64,000 nucleotides of DNA from Pseudomonas graminis (GCF_013201545.1 NZ_CP053746.1:1279001-1343000), one strand, 5' to 3'; numbered from the stretch's first letter, positions 1 to 8,857 are shown. Translations and numbers: made by a program. The notes: a model not told the origin generated them from the letters alone.

Positions 1-619
1 CGGCCACATGGGCCATGTCAACGAACAGCAGCGCGCCCACTTTGTCGGCGATCTCACGAAAGCGCGGGAAATCCAGGGTTTTGGAGTAGGCCGAGAAACC
101 GGCAACGATCATCTTCGGTTTGTGCTCGACGGCCAGTCGCTCGACTTCGTCGTAATCGATCAGGCCAGTGGTAACGTCAATACCGTATTGAACGGCGTTG
201 TACAGCTTGCCCGATGAAGACACTTTGGCACCGTGGGTCAGGTGACCGCCATGGGCCAGGCTCATGCCCAGCAAGGTGTCGCCCGCTTGCAGCAATGCCA
301 GATAAACCGCGCTGTTGGCCGAAGAACCGGAATGCGGCTGGACATTGGCGTAGTCGGCGCCAAACAGCAGCTTGGCGCGATCGATCGCCAGTTGCTCGAC
401 TTTGTCGACATGCTCGCAACCGCCGTAGTAACGCTTGCCGGGATAACCCTCGGCGTATTTGTTGGTCAGGCCGCTGCCCTGGGCCTGCATCACACGCTTG
501 CTGGTGTAGTTCTCCGAGGCGATCAGCTCGATATGGTCTTCCTGACGCTGCTCTTCGGCACTGATCGCCGCCAACAGTGCATCGTCATAACCCTGGATCT
601 GGTCTTGCTTGCTGAACAT
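1..619 (-). CDS. glyA: Serine hydroxymethyltransferase, N-terminal part (cut by window edge)
   Basis: PLP enzyme interconverting serine and glycine with transfer of a one-carbon unit to tetrahydrofolate. About 206 residues are visible. They start [19 protein letters not shown] and carry the family blocks [24 protein letters not shown] and QPHSGSSAN; the frame is still open at base 1, so the PLP lysine lies outside. The ATG at 619 follows GGAGAACC. In P. aeruginosa the glyA1 copy sits next to the sarcosine oxidase genes and near ltaE and gbcAB, which also occur in this window. This is therefore probably the copy that handles glycine and formaldehyde from betaine breakdown; that assignment is inference from position. 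Confidence 0.95.
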   Translation of the reverse strand, partial: MFSKQDQIQGYDDALLAAISAEEQRQEDHIELIASENYTSKRVMQAQGSGLTNKYAEGYPGKRYYGGCEHVDKVEQLAIDRAKLLFGADYANVQPHSGSSANSAVYLALLQAGDTLLGMSLAHGGHLTHGAKVSSSGKLYNAVQYGIDVTTGLIDYDEVERLAVEHKPKMIVAGFSAYSKTLDFPRFREIADKVGALLFVDMAHVA

Positions 620-1105
620 CGCGGTTCTCCCAGCGGCGGCGCGGCGCCTGAATGATCGACAGGGCCTTGAACTGCCCTTTGGCCACGATGGTATGGCTGA
701 CGCTGGCTGCCCAGATGCCTACGCACGCCACACAAAGGCGCGTTTACGACATGGGTTGGCGGGGAGGAATAAATGAGCTGTTGCCGCAGCTTTCTGTAGG
801 AGCGCGTGTCAGACAAAGAAATCGCGGTCGAGGCAGGGAGTTTTAGTTCAGCGAATGTCGCAATTAGACCCATGCTTATCCCTTGATCCTAAATGCGCAC
901 TACGACCAGCGGTAGCAAAACCTGTCATTTGTGACAGTAGCAACAAGGCGTGCATACGCCTAACTTACCAGTGCAGCACAGTGACGGGTAAGTAGCCCTT
1001 GAAATTATGAACGTGGCGACTTTCCTCAAATACTACCGAATGCCTAACATCAGACTCATTACGCCTGAATGTTAAGCTCTGTGTAAACTTAAAAGGAATT
1101 ACAAC
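620..1105. other. Intergenic region upstream of glyA
   Basis: No gene found. A single REP-like stretch (CTGTAGGAGCGCG) lies near 795-810. At 1045-1076 an imperfect inverted repeat, TAACATCAG with CTGAATGTTA (one bulged base), stands about 30 bases before the start of the next gene and could be an operator or leader hairpin. A shorter imperfect repeat (CTTACC / GGTAAG) lies near 963-993. The glyA promoter must be in the left part but I cannot place it. Confidence 0.4.
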
Positions 1106-1540
1106 ATGGCTAATATCAACAAAAAACCGGAAGAAACCTTTACAAAAGGGCCCATTCCTCTCAATCAGGCTTTGCTTAATGTTTATCCTGGTGACGTATA
1201 CCAGTGGGTAGGAGGCTCAGAAGGAGGCACTGGAACCGTCGTCTCAAGAGAGTTCTTCTACAACACAGGGAATGGAGAGGTAGCTGTTTCCTTCCGGATC
1301 CGAGAGGACGGTAAAACCAGCGTAAACGGAACGATGAAGAAAGTGGTGAGCAAAAATTCTACAGCTGCCCCAGTCGCCGACGCGTTCTATTTTACGGTAC
1401 AGGTCGGCGATGCAGTCCAACATACCGACCTTTGGAACTCATTCGACGTTGTCGGCAAAAAAGTCATTTTCGATGCATCTAACGACACCGCCACAGTCGA
1501 ATTAAAAGTGAACTGGACAAACTGGCAAACCGAGAAGTGA
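1106..1540 (+). CDS. Hypothetical protein, 144 aa
   Basis: I do not recognise this protein. The start ATG follows AAAAGGAATTACAAC. There is no signal peptide or membrane segment, and the sequence is rich in Thr, Val, Asn, Lys and Gly with alternating hydrophobic residues, suggesting a small beta-rich fold. It ends in a tryptophan-containing strand (VNWTNWQTEK). Base composition is more AT-rich than the flanking core genes, and the gene has its own terminator at 1603-1632, so it looks like a monocistronic accessory gene. It stands between glyA and alaC with no functional link I can see. Confidence 0.7.
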   Translation: MANINKKPEETFTKGPIPLNQALLNVYPGDVYQWVGGSEGGTGTVVSREFFYNTGNGEVAVSFRIREDGKTSVNGTMKKVVSKNSTAAPVADAFYFTVQVGDAVQHTDLWNSFDVVGKKVIFDASNDTATVELKVNWTNWQTEK

Positions 1541-1602
1541 CTGCTCTCCATCAGGCCAGAAAAAATTAAAAAGTTGATCTAATGATATAAAATACGCGAC
1601 CC

Positions 1603-1632
1603 AAACTCTCCCTGCGACTGCAGGGAGAGTTT
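1603..1632. terminator. Perfect-stem terminator hairpin
   Basis: AAACTCTCCCTG pairs perfectly with CAGGGAGAGTTT around the loop CGACTG. The A and T ends make it usable in either direction. It follows the 1106-1540 gene by 62 bases. Confidence 0.8.
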
Positions 1633-1833
1633 GTCGTTAAGTCAGACCGATTTGGAATTCAGCTGCCCCTAGGTCTCGATCTTGCCGAGAATCATCACCC
1701 CCCGCACACCTAAGACCAACGGTCATGAACGCTGTCAACAATGACAATATTCAAATAGCGACGACGGGTTTACTTTTTAGGCCAACGGAATGCCAGCCAC
1801 CCACTTCTCACTTATTCACTCAAGGGAATGATC

Positions 1834-2571
1834 ATGGGCACAATCGCAAGGTCGCATACGCTAACTCCGCAGTTATGGAAAAAGCTAAGGGGGAAAAACG
1901 TCTGTCGGCAGGGACCCGCTACGGAGCTGCTGCTCTTTCTGACTCAAGGCGTGTTTCATACGGTGGATATAGAAGGCTCGGTCAAACTGAGGATTATTCG
2001 GGAACTGAGCGAGTTTGAGGCGCTGATTGCCGTCTACGTCGAAGATTCGGATGTAGTTCTTTCGGCCACAGTTGCAGTGGGCGATGCCAGGCTTTATGCG
2101 ACACCCCAAGACATCGTTCATCAGGACGGCGGGTACTATTCGGTCATTCTCAAGATCATTTCCTATCCGGACGCAGAAGTGGAAGCCGATATTTATTTAT
2201 GGGAACTACCCCCCATCGCGGCACCGGAGTCCGTCGAATCCGACCTTGCGCTGTATCTTCCAAAAGGCACGACTTTTTACGTAAGTCCTACTGAAGAAGA
2301 CATTGTGATGGACAGAACTTTCAGAGTGTCTGATGACCGCCAAGTGTCAGTGAACATCCGTACCGTTGAAGGGCGCAGCTACTCAAAAACTGTTACGGAA
2401 GCTGAAGCAATTCGATGTGACGCGCCCGGTGATTACTATGTAGAGAACAGTTCCAATAAACTATCGGTCGTCTATGGCATCACCACACATGCCGAATTAC
2501 CCTCATCACCGATTCTCAAGCATATGCCGCTACCGGATGTGCCGAGGTCCCGTCATGACCTCGGCAACTGA
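1834..2571 (+). CDS. Hypothetical protein, 245 aa
   Basis: Not recognised. An in-frame ATG also exists at 1828, but AAGGGA directly abuts it, whereas the ATG at 1834 has that motif six bases upstream, so 1834 is preferred. There is no signal peptide or transmembrane segment. The body looks beta-rich, with repeated strand-like blocks (VKLRIIREL, IAVYVEDSDVVLSATVAVGD, YYSVILKII, RQVSVNIRTVEG), and may hold two or three beta-sandwich units. Base composition is AT-richer than its neighbours. It is convergent with alaC, with only 10 bases between the stop codons. Lack of a recognisable family and the local composition suggest an acquired gene. Confidence 0.7.
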   Translation: MGTIARSHTLTPQLWKKLRGKNVCRQGPATELLLFLTQGVFHTVDIEGSVKLRIIRELSEFEALIAVYVEDSDVVLSATVAVGDARLYATPQDIVHQDGGYYSVILKIISYPDAEVEADIYLWELPPIAAPESVESDLALYLPKGTTFYVSPTEEDIVMDRTFRVSDDRQVSVNIRTVEGRSYSKTVTEAEAIRCDAPGDYYVENSSNKLSVVYGITTHAELPSSPILKHMPLPDVPRSRHDLGN

Positions 2572-2581
2572 GTGACGGTAT

Positions 2582-3796
2582 TCAGTTTTTTTGCGTAACC
2601 GATCCGTCAGCCCGGAACATGCTACGAATACCCCGCACGGCCTGACGGATGCGGTCCTGATTCTCGATAAGCGCAAAGCGAACGTGGTCGTCGCCGTATT
2701 CACCAAAACCGACACCGGGCGACACGCAGACCTTGGCTTCGGCCAGCAGCTTTTTCGCGAATTCCAGCGATCCCAGGTGCGCGTACGCTTCGGGTATCTT
2801 GGCCCAGACGTACATCGACGCTTTCGGGTTCTCGACCATCCAGCCTAACTCATGCAGACCTTTGACCAGCACGTTACGGCGTTGGCGATACTGCTCGGCG
2901 ATGTCGAGCACGCACTGTTGATCACCTTCCAGCGCGGCAATGGCGGCCACTTGCAGCGGCGTGAACGTGCCGTAGTCGTGATAGCTCTTGATCCGCGCCA
3001 GGGCGTTGACCAATTCCGGGTTGCCGACCATGAAGCCGATCCGCCAGCCCGCCATGTTGTAACTCTTGGACAGGGTGAAAAATTCCACCGCAATGTCCTT
3101 GGCGCCGGGCACCTGCATGATCGACGGGGCTTTCCAGCCGTCGTAGACGATGTCGGCGTAGGCCAGGTCGTGAACCACCAGCACGTCGTACTGTTTGGCG
3201 AGGGCAACGACGCGCTCGAAGAAATCCAGCTCGACGCATTGAGCGGTCGGGTTGGACGGGAAACCCAGAATCATCATCTTCGGTTTGGGGATCGAGCCGC
3301 GAATGGCTTTCTCCAGCTCGGCGAAGAAGTCCACGCCTGGCACCAGTGGCACGGAGCGCACCTGGGCGCCGGCGATAACGGCGCCATAGATGTGGATCGG
3401 GTAACTGGGGTTCGGCACCAAAACGGTGTCGCCCTGATCCAGCGTGGCGAGCATCAAGTGCGCCAGGCCTTCCTTGGAGCCGATGGTGACGATGGCTTCA
3501 TCTTCAGGGTCGATGTCGACGTCGTAGCGTTTCTTGTACCAGCTGGAAATCGCCCGACGCAGACGCGGGATGCCACGCGAAGTCGAGTAGCCGTGAGTGT
3601 CTTCACGTTGGGCGACGGTAACCAGTTTCTCGACAATGTGCGGCGGCGTTGCCCCATCGGGGTTGCCCATGCTCAGGTCGATGATGTCCTCACCACGACG
3701 ACGCGCAGCCATTTTCAGCTCGGCGGTGATGTTGAACACGTAAGGGGGGAGTCGATCGATACGCGCAAAGCGGCGCGGCGAACCTTGGTCTGCCAT
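2582..3796 (-). CDS. alaC: Alanine-type aminotransferase AlaC
   Basis: A 404-residue fold-type I PLP aminotransferase of the AlaC group, which converts pyruvate and glutamate to alanine and 2-oxoglutarate. Visible landmarks are the substrate loop [11 protein letters not shown] (41-51), SNPTAQ (181-186) with the ring-stacking region VVHDLAYAD (207-215), and the PLP lysine K244 in [12 protein letters not shown]. Length matches the family. The start ATG at 3796 follows CAGAGGTTTCC. The gene appears monocistronic, with REP-type repeats upstream. It is named by similarity to the E. coli AlaC (YfdZ) type; substrate preference is not provable from sequence. Confidence 0.88.
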   Translation of the reverse strand: MADQGSPRRFARIDRLPPYVFNITAELKMAARRRGEDIIDLSMGNPDGATPPHIVEKLVTVAQREDTHGYSTSRGIPRLRRAISSWYKKRYDVDIDPEDEAIVTIGSKEGLAHLMLATLDQGDTVLVPNPSYPIHIYGAVIAGAQVRSVPLVPGVDFFAELEKAIRGSIPKPKMMILGFPSNPTAQCVELDFFERVVALAKQYDVLVVHDLAYADIVYDGWKAPSIMQVPGAKDIAVEFFTLSKSYNMAGWRIGFMVGNPELVNALARIKSYHDYGTFTPLQVAAIAALEGDQQCVLDIAEQYRQRRNVLVKGLHELGWMVENPKASMYVWAKIPEAYAHLGSLEFAKKLLAEAKVCVSPGVGFGEYGDDHVRFALIENQDRIRQAVRGIRSMFRADGSVTQKN

Positions 3797-3928
3797 GGAA
3801 ACCTCTGAAGACGTAAGCGCCCGGAACCGTCCGAGCGACGCTGGCCACTGCGGTGGCCTGACGCGGAAGATACGGGCGGGGATGGAGGTTTGTCTAGAGC
3901 GATACTGCGAAATTGAGGGTGCTCACAC

Positions 3929-3960
3929 GGGCCTCTTCCCGGCTGAAGCCGGTCCCACTG
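3929..3960. repeat. Single REP element, GGCTNAAGCC type
   Basis: CTCTTCCCGGCTGAAGCCGG with flanks matches the arm of the larger repeats at 22858-22971, 39271-39362 and 58279-58371. Here only one arm is present. Confidence 0.75.
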
Positions 3961-3978
3961 AATCACTGAGTTCGACAG

Positions 3979-4090
3979 ATGATCGTTCCTGCGCTCCGCG
4001 TGGGAATGCCGCCCGAGACGCTCTGCGTCCATCGCTGAGACGCAGAGCGTCAGTGGATGCATTCCCACGCAGAGCGAGGGAACGATCGTT
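3979..4090. repeat. Long inverted-repeat element (about 110 bases)
   Basis: The ends GATGATCGTTCC and GGAACGATCG are inverted. Inside are GTGGGAATGC and GCATTCCCAC, and at the centre GACGCTCTGCGTC and GACGCAGAGCGTC, so the whole element can fold into one long hairpin. It contains no reading frame of its own. It resembles short non-coding repeats scattered in pseudomonad genomes. It lies between the 3 prime end of the TraX gene and the 5 prime end of alaC. Confidence 0.7.
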
Positions 4091-4096
4091 TCACCG

Positions 4097-4840
4097 TCAT
4101 TCAATTAGCTGCCGCAACCCGAACAGCAGCAGAAAATGCACTGGATAAATCAGGTACGCCCACCGCCGCATTGGCCACACGTCAAATGCCGGGCGCCAGT
4201 GCAGAATTGCCAGCCCCAACAACGGCGCCAGCAGACAAGCCACCAGCGCACCGATAGAAATCGGGTCGCCCCACAGCATGCCGTCGATGATCTTCGGCCA
4301 CTCGTTGCTCAATAAACAGACGATTCCCGGCACAATCGCCAGCCATAAAGAGGTGCGCAGCACGAGCACAAACGCCAGCGGCAGCAAAACCCCATACATG
4401 CCGAACATCAAGTGCGGCCCAAACAGAACACCCATCGCCAGGGCAGCGATACCCAGGCCCCTCGCCGGCCATGAGCGACTTAATCCGCCTTGCGCAACCA
4501 GCAAACCCAGCGCCAGCGTGGGTAATACATTCAGCGTCGTGACCTCACCGGCCATGTAAATGCGATAGGGCAGCTCAGCAATCACTGAAAAAACGGCCAG
4601 CCATGTCAGGTATTTCCACTTGATCGCCGAACCAATATCGCGCCGGCCAGTGCGCACGACGTTGACGGCAATCGCCAGGCAAAACCACGGGAACGCCAGC
4701 CGCCCCGGCACGTACAGCCAATTGGCGTGCCAGCCGACGTAGCGCAGGTGATCCATCACCATGCTCAGCATCGCCAGCCACTTGAGCAGGTCCAGCGCGC
4801 GATCACGCGCGGGTGCGGTCATTGATTTCGTTTCGGTCAT
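4097..4840 (-). CDS. TraX family membrane protein
   Basis: A 247-residue polytopic inner-membrane protein with about eight hydrophobic segments. The N-terminal block DLLKWLAMLSMVMDHLRYVG carries the family's MDH signature. The C-terminal block WAYLIYPVHFLLLFGLR resembles acyltransferase-3 type membrane proteins. TraX is the F-pilin N-acetylating protein, but chromosomal members occur in many bacteria without conjugation genes, and none are seen here. The target in this strain is unknown. The gene stands alone, divergent from ltaE with about 100 bases between the starts. Confidence 0.85.
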   Translation of the reverse strand: MTETKSMTAPARDRALDLLKWLAMLSMVMDHLRYVGWHANWLYVPGRLAFPWFCLAIAVNVVRTGRRDIGSAIKWKYLTWLAVFSVIAELPYRIYMAGEVTTLNVLPTLALGLLVAQGGLSRSWPARGLGIAALAMGVLFGPHLMFGMYGVLLPLAFVLVLRTSLWLAIVPGIVCLLSNEWPKIIDGMLWGDPISIGALVACLLAPLLGLAILHWRPAFDVWPMRRWAYLIYPVHFLLLFGLRQLIE

Positions 4841-4939
4841 ATTGCTTCGCTGTCTGGCTGAATTTTCTGACGCAAGAATGCATGACCAAACCGATCAACT
4901 TTGGTTACAGTCGCAGCCTTCGATTACAGGGGAGCGGCC

Positions 4940-5980
4940 ATGTCAGACCAAAGCCAGCAGTTTGCCAGCGACAACTATTCGGGAATCTGCCCCGAAGCGT
5001 GGGCGGCCATGGAACAAGCCAATCACGGGCACCAGCGTGCCTACGGCGACGACCAGTGGACAGCGCGCGCGGCCGATCAATTCCGTCAGTTGTTCGAAAC
5101 AGACTGCGAGGTGTTTTTCGCTTTCAACGGCACGGCAGCCAACTCCCTGGCGCTGTCATCGCTCTGCCAGAGCTACCACAGCGTCATCTGCTCGGAAACC
5201 GCCCACGTCGAAACGGACGAATGCGGCGCACCGGAGTTTTTCTCCAACGGCTCTAAACTGCTGACCGCACGCAGCGAGAACGGCAAGCTGACGCCCGCCT
5301 CCATTCGTGAAGTCGCGCTCAAACGCGCCGACATCCACTACCCAAAACCCCGCGTGGTCACGCTGACCCAGGCCACGGAAGTGGGCAGCGTTTATCAGCC
5401 GGAAGAACTCAAAGCCATCAGCGAAACCTGCAAGGAGCTGGGCCTGAACCTGCACATGGACGGCGCCCGCTTCGCCAACGCCTGCGCATTCCTCGGTTGC
5501 TCGCCTGCCGAGCTGACCTGGAAAGCAGGGGTTGATGTGCTGTGCTTCGGCGGCACCAAAAACGGTATGGCGGTGGGCGAGGCGATTCTGTTCTTCAACC
5601 ACAAGCTCGCCGAAGACTTCGACTACCGCTGCAAGCAGGCCGGCCAACTCGCCTCAAAAATGCGTTTCTTGTCAGCCCCGTGGGTGGGCTTGCTGGAAAA
5701 CGACGCCTGGCTCAAACACGCGCGCCACGCCAACCGCTGCGCCCAGTTGCTGGCGGATCTGGTGAAGGATATTCCGGGCGTTGAATTGATGTTTCCGGTG
5801 CAGGCCAACGGCGTGTTCCTGCAACTGTCGGAAGCGGCCATTGCCGCGCTGACCGCCAGGGGCTGGCGCTTCTACACGTTCATCGGCAACGGCGGCGCCC
5901 GCTTCATGTGCTCGTGGGACACTGAAGAAGCCCGCGTGCGTGAGCTGGCAGCGGACATCCGCTTGGTGATGGGGAGCTGA
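4940..5980 (+). CDS. ltaE: Low-specificity L-threonine aldolase
   Basis: A 346-residue PLP enzyme that cleaves L-threonine and allo-threonine to glycine and acetaldehyde. The frame is open from an upstream TTG at 4901, but AGGGGAGC lies just before the ATG at 4940, giving the usual N-terminus MSDQSQQFASDNYSG. Visible motifs are FNGTAAN (62-68), HMDGAR with D174, and the PLP lysine K207 in FGGTKNG. Its presence near glyA and gbcB matches the order in P. aeruginosa (PA5413-PA5415 region), consistent with a role in the glycine pool fed by betaine breakdown. Confidence 0.95.
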   Translation: MSDQSQQFASDNYSGICPEAWAAMEQANHGHQRAYGDDQWTARAADQFRQLFETDCEVFFAFNGTAANSLALSSLCQSYHSVICSETAHVETDECGAPEFFSNGSKLLTARSENGKLTPASIREVALKRADIHYPKPRVVTLTQATEVGSVYQPEELKAISETCKELGLNLHMDGARFANACAFLGCSPAELTWKAGVDVLCFGGTKNGMAVGEAILFFNHKLAEDFDYRCKQAGQLASKMRFLSAPWVGLLENDAWLKHARHANRCAQLLADLVKDIPGVELMFPVQANGVFLQLSEAAIAALTARGWRFYTFIGNGGARFMCSWDTEEARVRELAADIRLVMGS

Positions 5981-6000
5981 AAATAGCTCGCTCGTCACTG

Positions 6001-6027
6001 GCAGGCTGCATGACCTCAGCAGCCTGC
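6001..6027. terminator. Hairpin between convergent ltaE and zapA
   Basis: GCAGGCTGC pairs perfectly with GCAGCCTGC around ATGACCTCA. There is no U-run on either side, so it may be a weak or Rho-assisted bidirectional terminator. Confidence 0.5.
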
Positions 6028-6047
6028 GGATGGACTGAACCAGTGGC

Positions 6048-6350
6048 TCAGTTCTGAGCAATCACCTTTTCGATCACCTCAACCGTTGCGCTGACCTTGT
6101 CTTCGTAACGGCTCAGCGCTTCGGCATGTTGTTGCTTGAGTTCGATCTGCTTTGAACACAGGTTCAACGCCGCCAGCACCAGCAAGCGGTCGCCGATCAG
6201 CGTCGGGTAACTGCGCTTGGTTTCAAACAATGCCGATCTCAGCATCGAGACCGCATCCATCAAGGTCTGCTCTTGCCCGGCAGGTGCCTTGATCGTGTAG
6301 TCGTTGCCAAGGATGGAGATAACCTTGGCGCCGTCCTGATCCGTGATCAT
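6048..6350 (-). CDS. zapA: Cell division protein ZapA
   Basis: A 100-residue FtsZ-associated protein that bundles FtsZ protofilaments at the division site. It shows the ZapA pattern: an N-terminal small domain (KVISILGNDYTIKAPAGQEQTLMDAVSMLR), then the block RDRLLVLAALNL-like (GDRLLVLAALNLCSKQIEL) and a C-terminal coiled coil. Its start overlaps the stop of the upstream zapB-like gene by four bases (ATGA), so the pair is translationally coupled. In other pseudomonads zapA is followed by the 6S RNA gene and the 5-formyl-THF cyclo-ligase gene; neither is here, only 67 bases and then the end of ltaE. Confidence 0.92.
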   Translation of the reverse strand: MITDQDGAKVISILGNDYTIKAPAGQEQTLMDAVSMLRSALFETKRSYPTLIGDRLLVLAALNLCSKQIELKQQHAEALSRYEDKVSATVEVIEKVIAQN

Positions 6351-6580
6351 GCGTCAACCGCGCTGACGCTGGTGGCACGATCAACCAACGCCTGGATGCG
6401 CGCAGCCGTCGCGCCTTGCTTCTCTTCCTGCTCCATCAGACTCAGCTGCAGACTGTCGTTGTCATCCCGGGCTTGTTTCAACTCTTCGGTGAGTCGCGCG
6501 TTTGTGTTCTGCAGCTCCTGATTGTGTTGCACCAGGTCACTGACGAGCTTTTCCAACTGGCTTAGGGATGCTTCCAACAT
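6347..6580 (-). CDS. TIGR02449-type, ZapB-like coiled-coil protein
   Basis: A 77-residue protein that is almost wholly heptad-patterned coiled coil (LSQLEKLVSDLVQHNQELQ, then LTEELKQARDDNDSLQLSL). It is the small partner usually coded just before zapA in pseudomonads and is taken to act at the division septum by analogy with ZapB; I infer that role from position and fold. The start ATG at 6580 has no strong ribosome site, and the TTG/GTG alternatives are not better. It is transcribed divergently from the chemotaxis receptor gene. Confidence 0.85.
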   Translation of the reverse strand: MLEASLSQLEKLVSDLVQHNQELQNTNARLTEELKQARDDNDSLQLSLMEQEEKQGATAARIQALVDRATSVSAVDA

Positions 6581-6806
6581 TTTGATATCTCAGGCAAATT
6601 TCAAAGGGCGCGTACGATAAAGAAAAGTCACTTTAGCTACCAGTGAAATCAGGGCATCCAAGCCACTACACCGACCAACAAGCATCTCAATCACTTCTAT
6701 TGCGCAAACGCATAACGGCCCTGATTGACTACGTTTCTGCGATCTTGTTCCTGCTGTTCGTCAGATTAGCGGGTGCGACATAACCGCACAGCGCAGACCA
6801 GCGGCA

Positions 6807-6833
6807 TCAAGTCCCCATGGGGCCGACCGATAA
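6807..6833 (+). promoter_or_regulatory. Sigma-28 (FliA) type promoter candidate
   Basis: TCAAGT at 6807-6812 and ACCGATAA at 6826-6833 are close to the Pseudomonas FliA pattern TCAAG-t-N12-GCCGATA, with one extra spacer base and one changed base. It stands 64 bases before the receptor start, the class of gene FliA usually serves. The rest of 6581-6896 shows no gene; this is the divergent spacer of the zapB-like gene and the receptor. Confidence 0.5.
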
Positions 6834-6896
6834 CCCGTGCATCTCTGACGCTTTTATCTTTCGCCTCGCATGGATCGCGGCCTTCCTGGAACCGTA

Positions 6897-8522
6897 ATGT
6901 CCCTACGTAATTTGAATATCGCGCCCCGCGCCTTTCTTGGATTTTCCGTCATTGGCCTGCTGATGCTGATTCTGGGCATCTTCGCTTTGTCGCAGATGAA
7001 CAAGATCAACAACGCCAATGTGGTCATGGCGACCAACAGCATGCCGAGCATCAAGGCGCTGGATAAGCTGACCGAGGGCAGCATTCGCCTGCGCGTGTTG
7101 TCGTATCGGCTCATGCTCAATCGCGACCCCGACACGCTGCAGAAAACCACCGAATTGTTGGCCATGCGCAACAAGCAGATTGACGATGCCCGTGCGGTCT
7201 ACGTCAAACTGATTTCCGCACCTGAAGAACAGTCGGCCTACGACCAGTACGTCCAATTGCTCAACGACTATCGCCAGCTTGAAACCCGCATGAAGTCGCT
7301 GAGTCAGGCCAATGACATGACCGAACTGACCCGCCTGCTCAGCGCCGATCTGCAGACCAACTCGGACCAGATGAACGTAGTGCTCGGCAAGCTGGTGGAG
7401 ATGAATACGCAGCAGCTCAACCAGGCCAGCGCCAATGCGACTCAGCAGTACTCGACCGCGTTCACGATGGTTGTCACGCTGCTGATCATTGCCACTGCGC
7501 TGACCTTGCTGTTCGCCTGGTTGCTGACCAACAGCATTACCCGACCTATCGCATCGGCACTGCACGCTGCCGAGGACATTGCCGAAGGTGACCTGACGCG
7601 CACCATCACAGTGGACGGTACTGACGAAGCGGGCCGTTTACTGGCCGCGATGCTGAAGATGCAATCCAAGCTGCGCGACACCCTGCAGCGCATTTCCGGT
7701 TCGGCGACCCAGCTTGCTTCGGCAGCCGAAGAGCTGAACGCTGTCACCGATGAAAGCGCCCGTGGCCTGTCCCAGCAGAACAACGAAATCGAACAGGCCG
7801 CCACCGCGGTCAACCAGATGACCAGTGCCGTGGAAGAAGTCGCACGCAATGCTGTGAGCACCTCGGAAGCGTCGAAGAATGCCACCACGTCCGCCAGCGA
7901 TGGCCGCGATCTGGTGCAGGAAACCGTCAGCGCCATTGAGCGCATGAGCACCGATGTGCAGAGCACCTCCACCTTGATCGGCAATCTGGCGGACGAGTCC
8001 CGTGACATCGGCAAGGTGCTGGATGTGATTCGCGGTCTGGCGGACCAGACCAACCTGCTGGCCCTTAACGCCGCCATCGAAGCGGCCCGTGCAGGTGAAG
8101 CGGGTCGCGGGTTTGCTGTGGTTGCCGATGAAGTCCGCGCCCTCGCCCACCGCACCCAGCAGTCGACCAGCGAAATCGAGCGCATGATCGGCAGCATCCA
8201 GGGCGGCACCGAGCAAGCCGTGAACTCCATGCGCAGTAGCACCGAGCGCGCTGAGTCCACCCTGAACATCGCCAAGGGCGCCGGTCTGGCGCTGGACACC
8301 ATTAACAGCGCTGTCGTGGAAATCAACGAACGCAATCTGGTCATCGCCAGTGCGGCAGAAGAGCAGGCGCAAGTTGCTCGGGAAGTGGACCGCAACCTCG
8401 TTAACATCCGTGACCTGTCGACCCAGTCCGCCACCGGCGCCAATCAGACCAGCGCTGCGAGCAACGAGCTGTCGCGTCTGGCCGTGGATCTGAACGGTAT
8501 GGTTGCGCGCTTTAAGGTGTAA
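6897..8522 (+). CDS. Methyl-accepting chemotaxis protein (4HB sensor)
   Basis: A 541-residue transmembrane receptor. The frame opens at 6870, but ATG 6897 gives the family N-terminus MSLRNLNIAPRAFLGF. Order of parts: TM1 (about 12-32), a periplasmic four-helix-bundle sensor domain (about 35-188), TM2 (about 190-212), HAMP (about 213-265), then the long cytoplasmic signalling domain. The conserved hairpin tip lies near residues 375-420, with DQTNLLALNAAIEAARAGE and GFAVVADEVRALA. The tail ends MVARFKV without a CheR/CheB-binding pentapeptide. The ligand cannot be told from sequence. It is monocistronic, with a strong terminator at 8539-8574. Confidence 0.95.
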   Translation: MSLRNLNIAPRAFLGFSVIGLLMLILGIFALSQMNKINNANVVMATNSMPSIKALDKLTEGSIRLRVLSYRLMLNRDPDTLQKTTELLAMRNKQIDDARAVYVKLISAPEEQSAYDQYVQLLNDYRQLETRMKSLSQANDMTELTRLLSADLQTNSDQMNVVLGKLVEMNTQQLNQASANATQQYSTAFTMVVTLLIIATALTLLFAWLLTNSITRPIASALHAAEDIAEGDLTRTITVDGTDEAGRLLAAMLKMQSKLRDTLQRISGSATQLASAAEELNAVTDESARGLSQQNNEIEQAATAVNQMTSAVEEVARNAVSTSEASKNATTSASDGRDLVQETVSAIERMSTDVQSTSTLIGNLADESRDIGKVLDVIRGLADQTNLLALNAAIEAARAGEAGRGFAVVADEVRALAHRTQQSTSEIERMIGSIQGGTEQAVNSMRSSTERAESTLNIAKGAGLALDTINSAVVEINERNLVIASAAEEQAQVAREVDRNLVNIRDLSTQSATGANQTSAASNELSRLAVDLNGMVARFKV

Positions 8523-8538
8523 CTTTCCAGCCGACAGT

Positions 8539-8574
8539 AAAGGGGAGCGCACGAAGTGCACTCCCCTTTTTTTT
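8539..8574 (+). terminator. Rho-independent terminator of the chemotaxis receptor gene
   Basis: GGGGAG plus CGCAC pairs with GTGCA plus CTCCCC, followed by eight T residues. It lies 20 bases after the receptor stop codon. Confidence 0.9.
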
Positions 8575-8857
8575 GCGATACATAACCGTTCCAACTATGC
8601 GGGTGTGGATTCAACTGGCAAACAGGCGCACCGCCTTGCAACTTAGATTATTTCGCAATTAACTGAAGCGCAAAAAATTCTAACGGAGTAAGTGACTGAT
8701 TCCAATCATCAACCTCCGAATGTGGCGATGACTAACCGATCTAATGATTTTAAAGAGTTGCTCTCCACCATAGCTCGGTCTAATGTTGACTGGTCACAGA
8801 AAATATTTTTCTGGCTTAAACAAACACTTAACAGTATCGATGATAAAGGGATTTAAC
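8575..8857. other. AT-rich intergenic region
   Basis: No gene, REP element or clear promoter seen. The stretch from 8640 to 8857 is AT-rich compared with the flanks, like the gene that follows it. Confidence 0.4.

Noticed and set aside
1725..2018. 97-codon frame overlapping the 1834-2571 gene
   Set aside because: Different frame, no ribosome site; the 245-codon frame is longer and has a well-placed AAGGGA.
4097..4840. Conjugation locus suggested by the TraX similarity
   Set aside because: No other tra, mob or pilus genes lie nearby; chromosomal TraX-family genes are common.
5981..6047. 6S RNA (ssrS) gene expected after zapA
   Set aside because: Only 67 bases lie between the zapA and ltaE stop codons, too short for the RNA; it is not in the divergent spacer 6581-6896 either.
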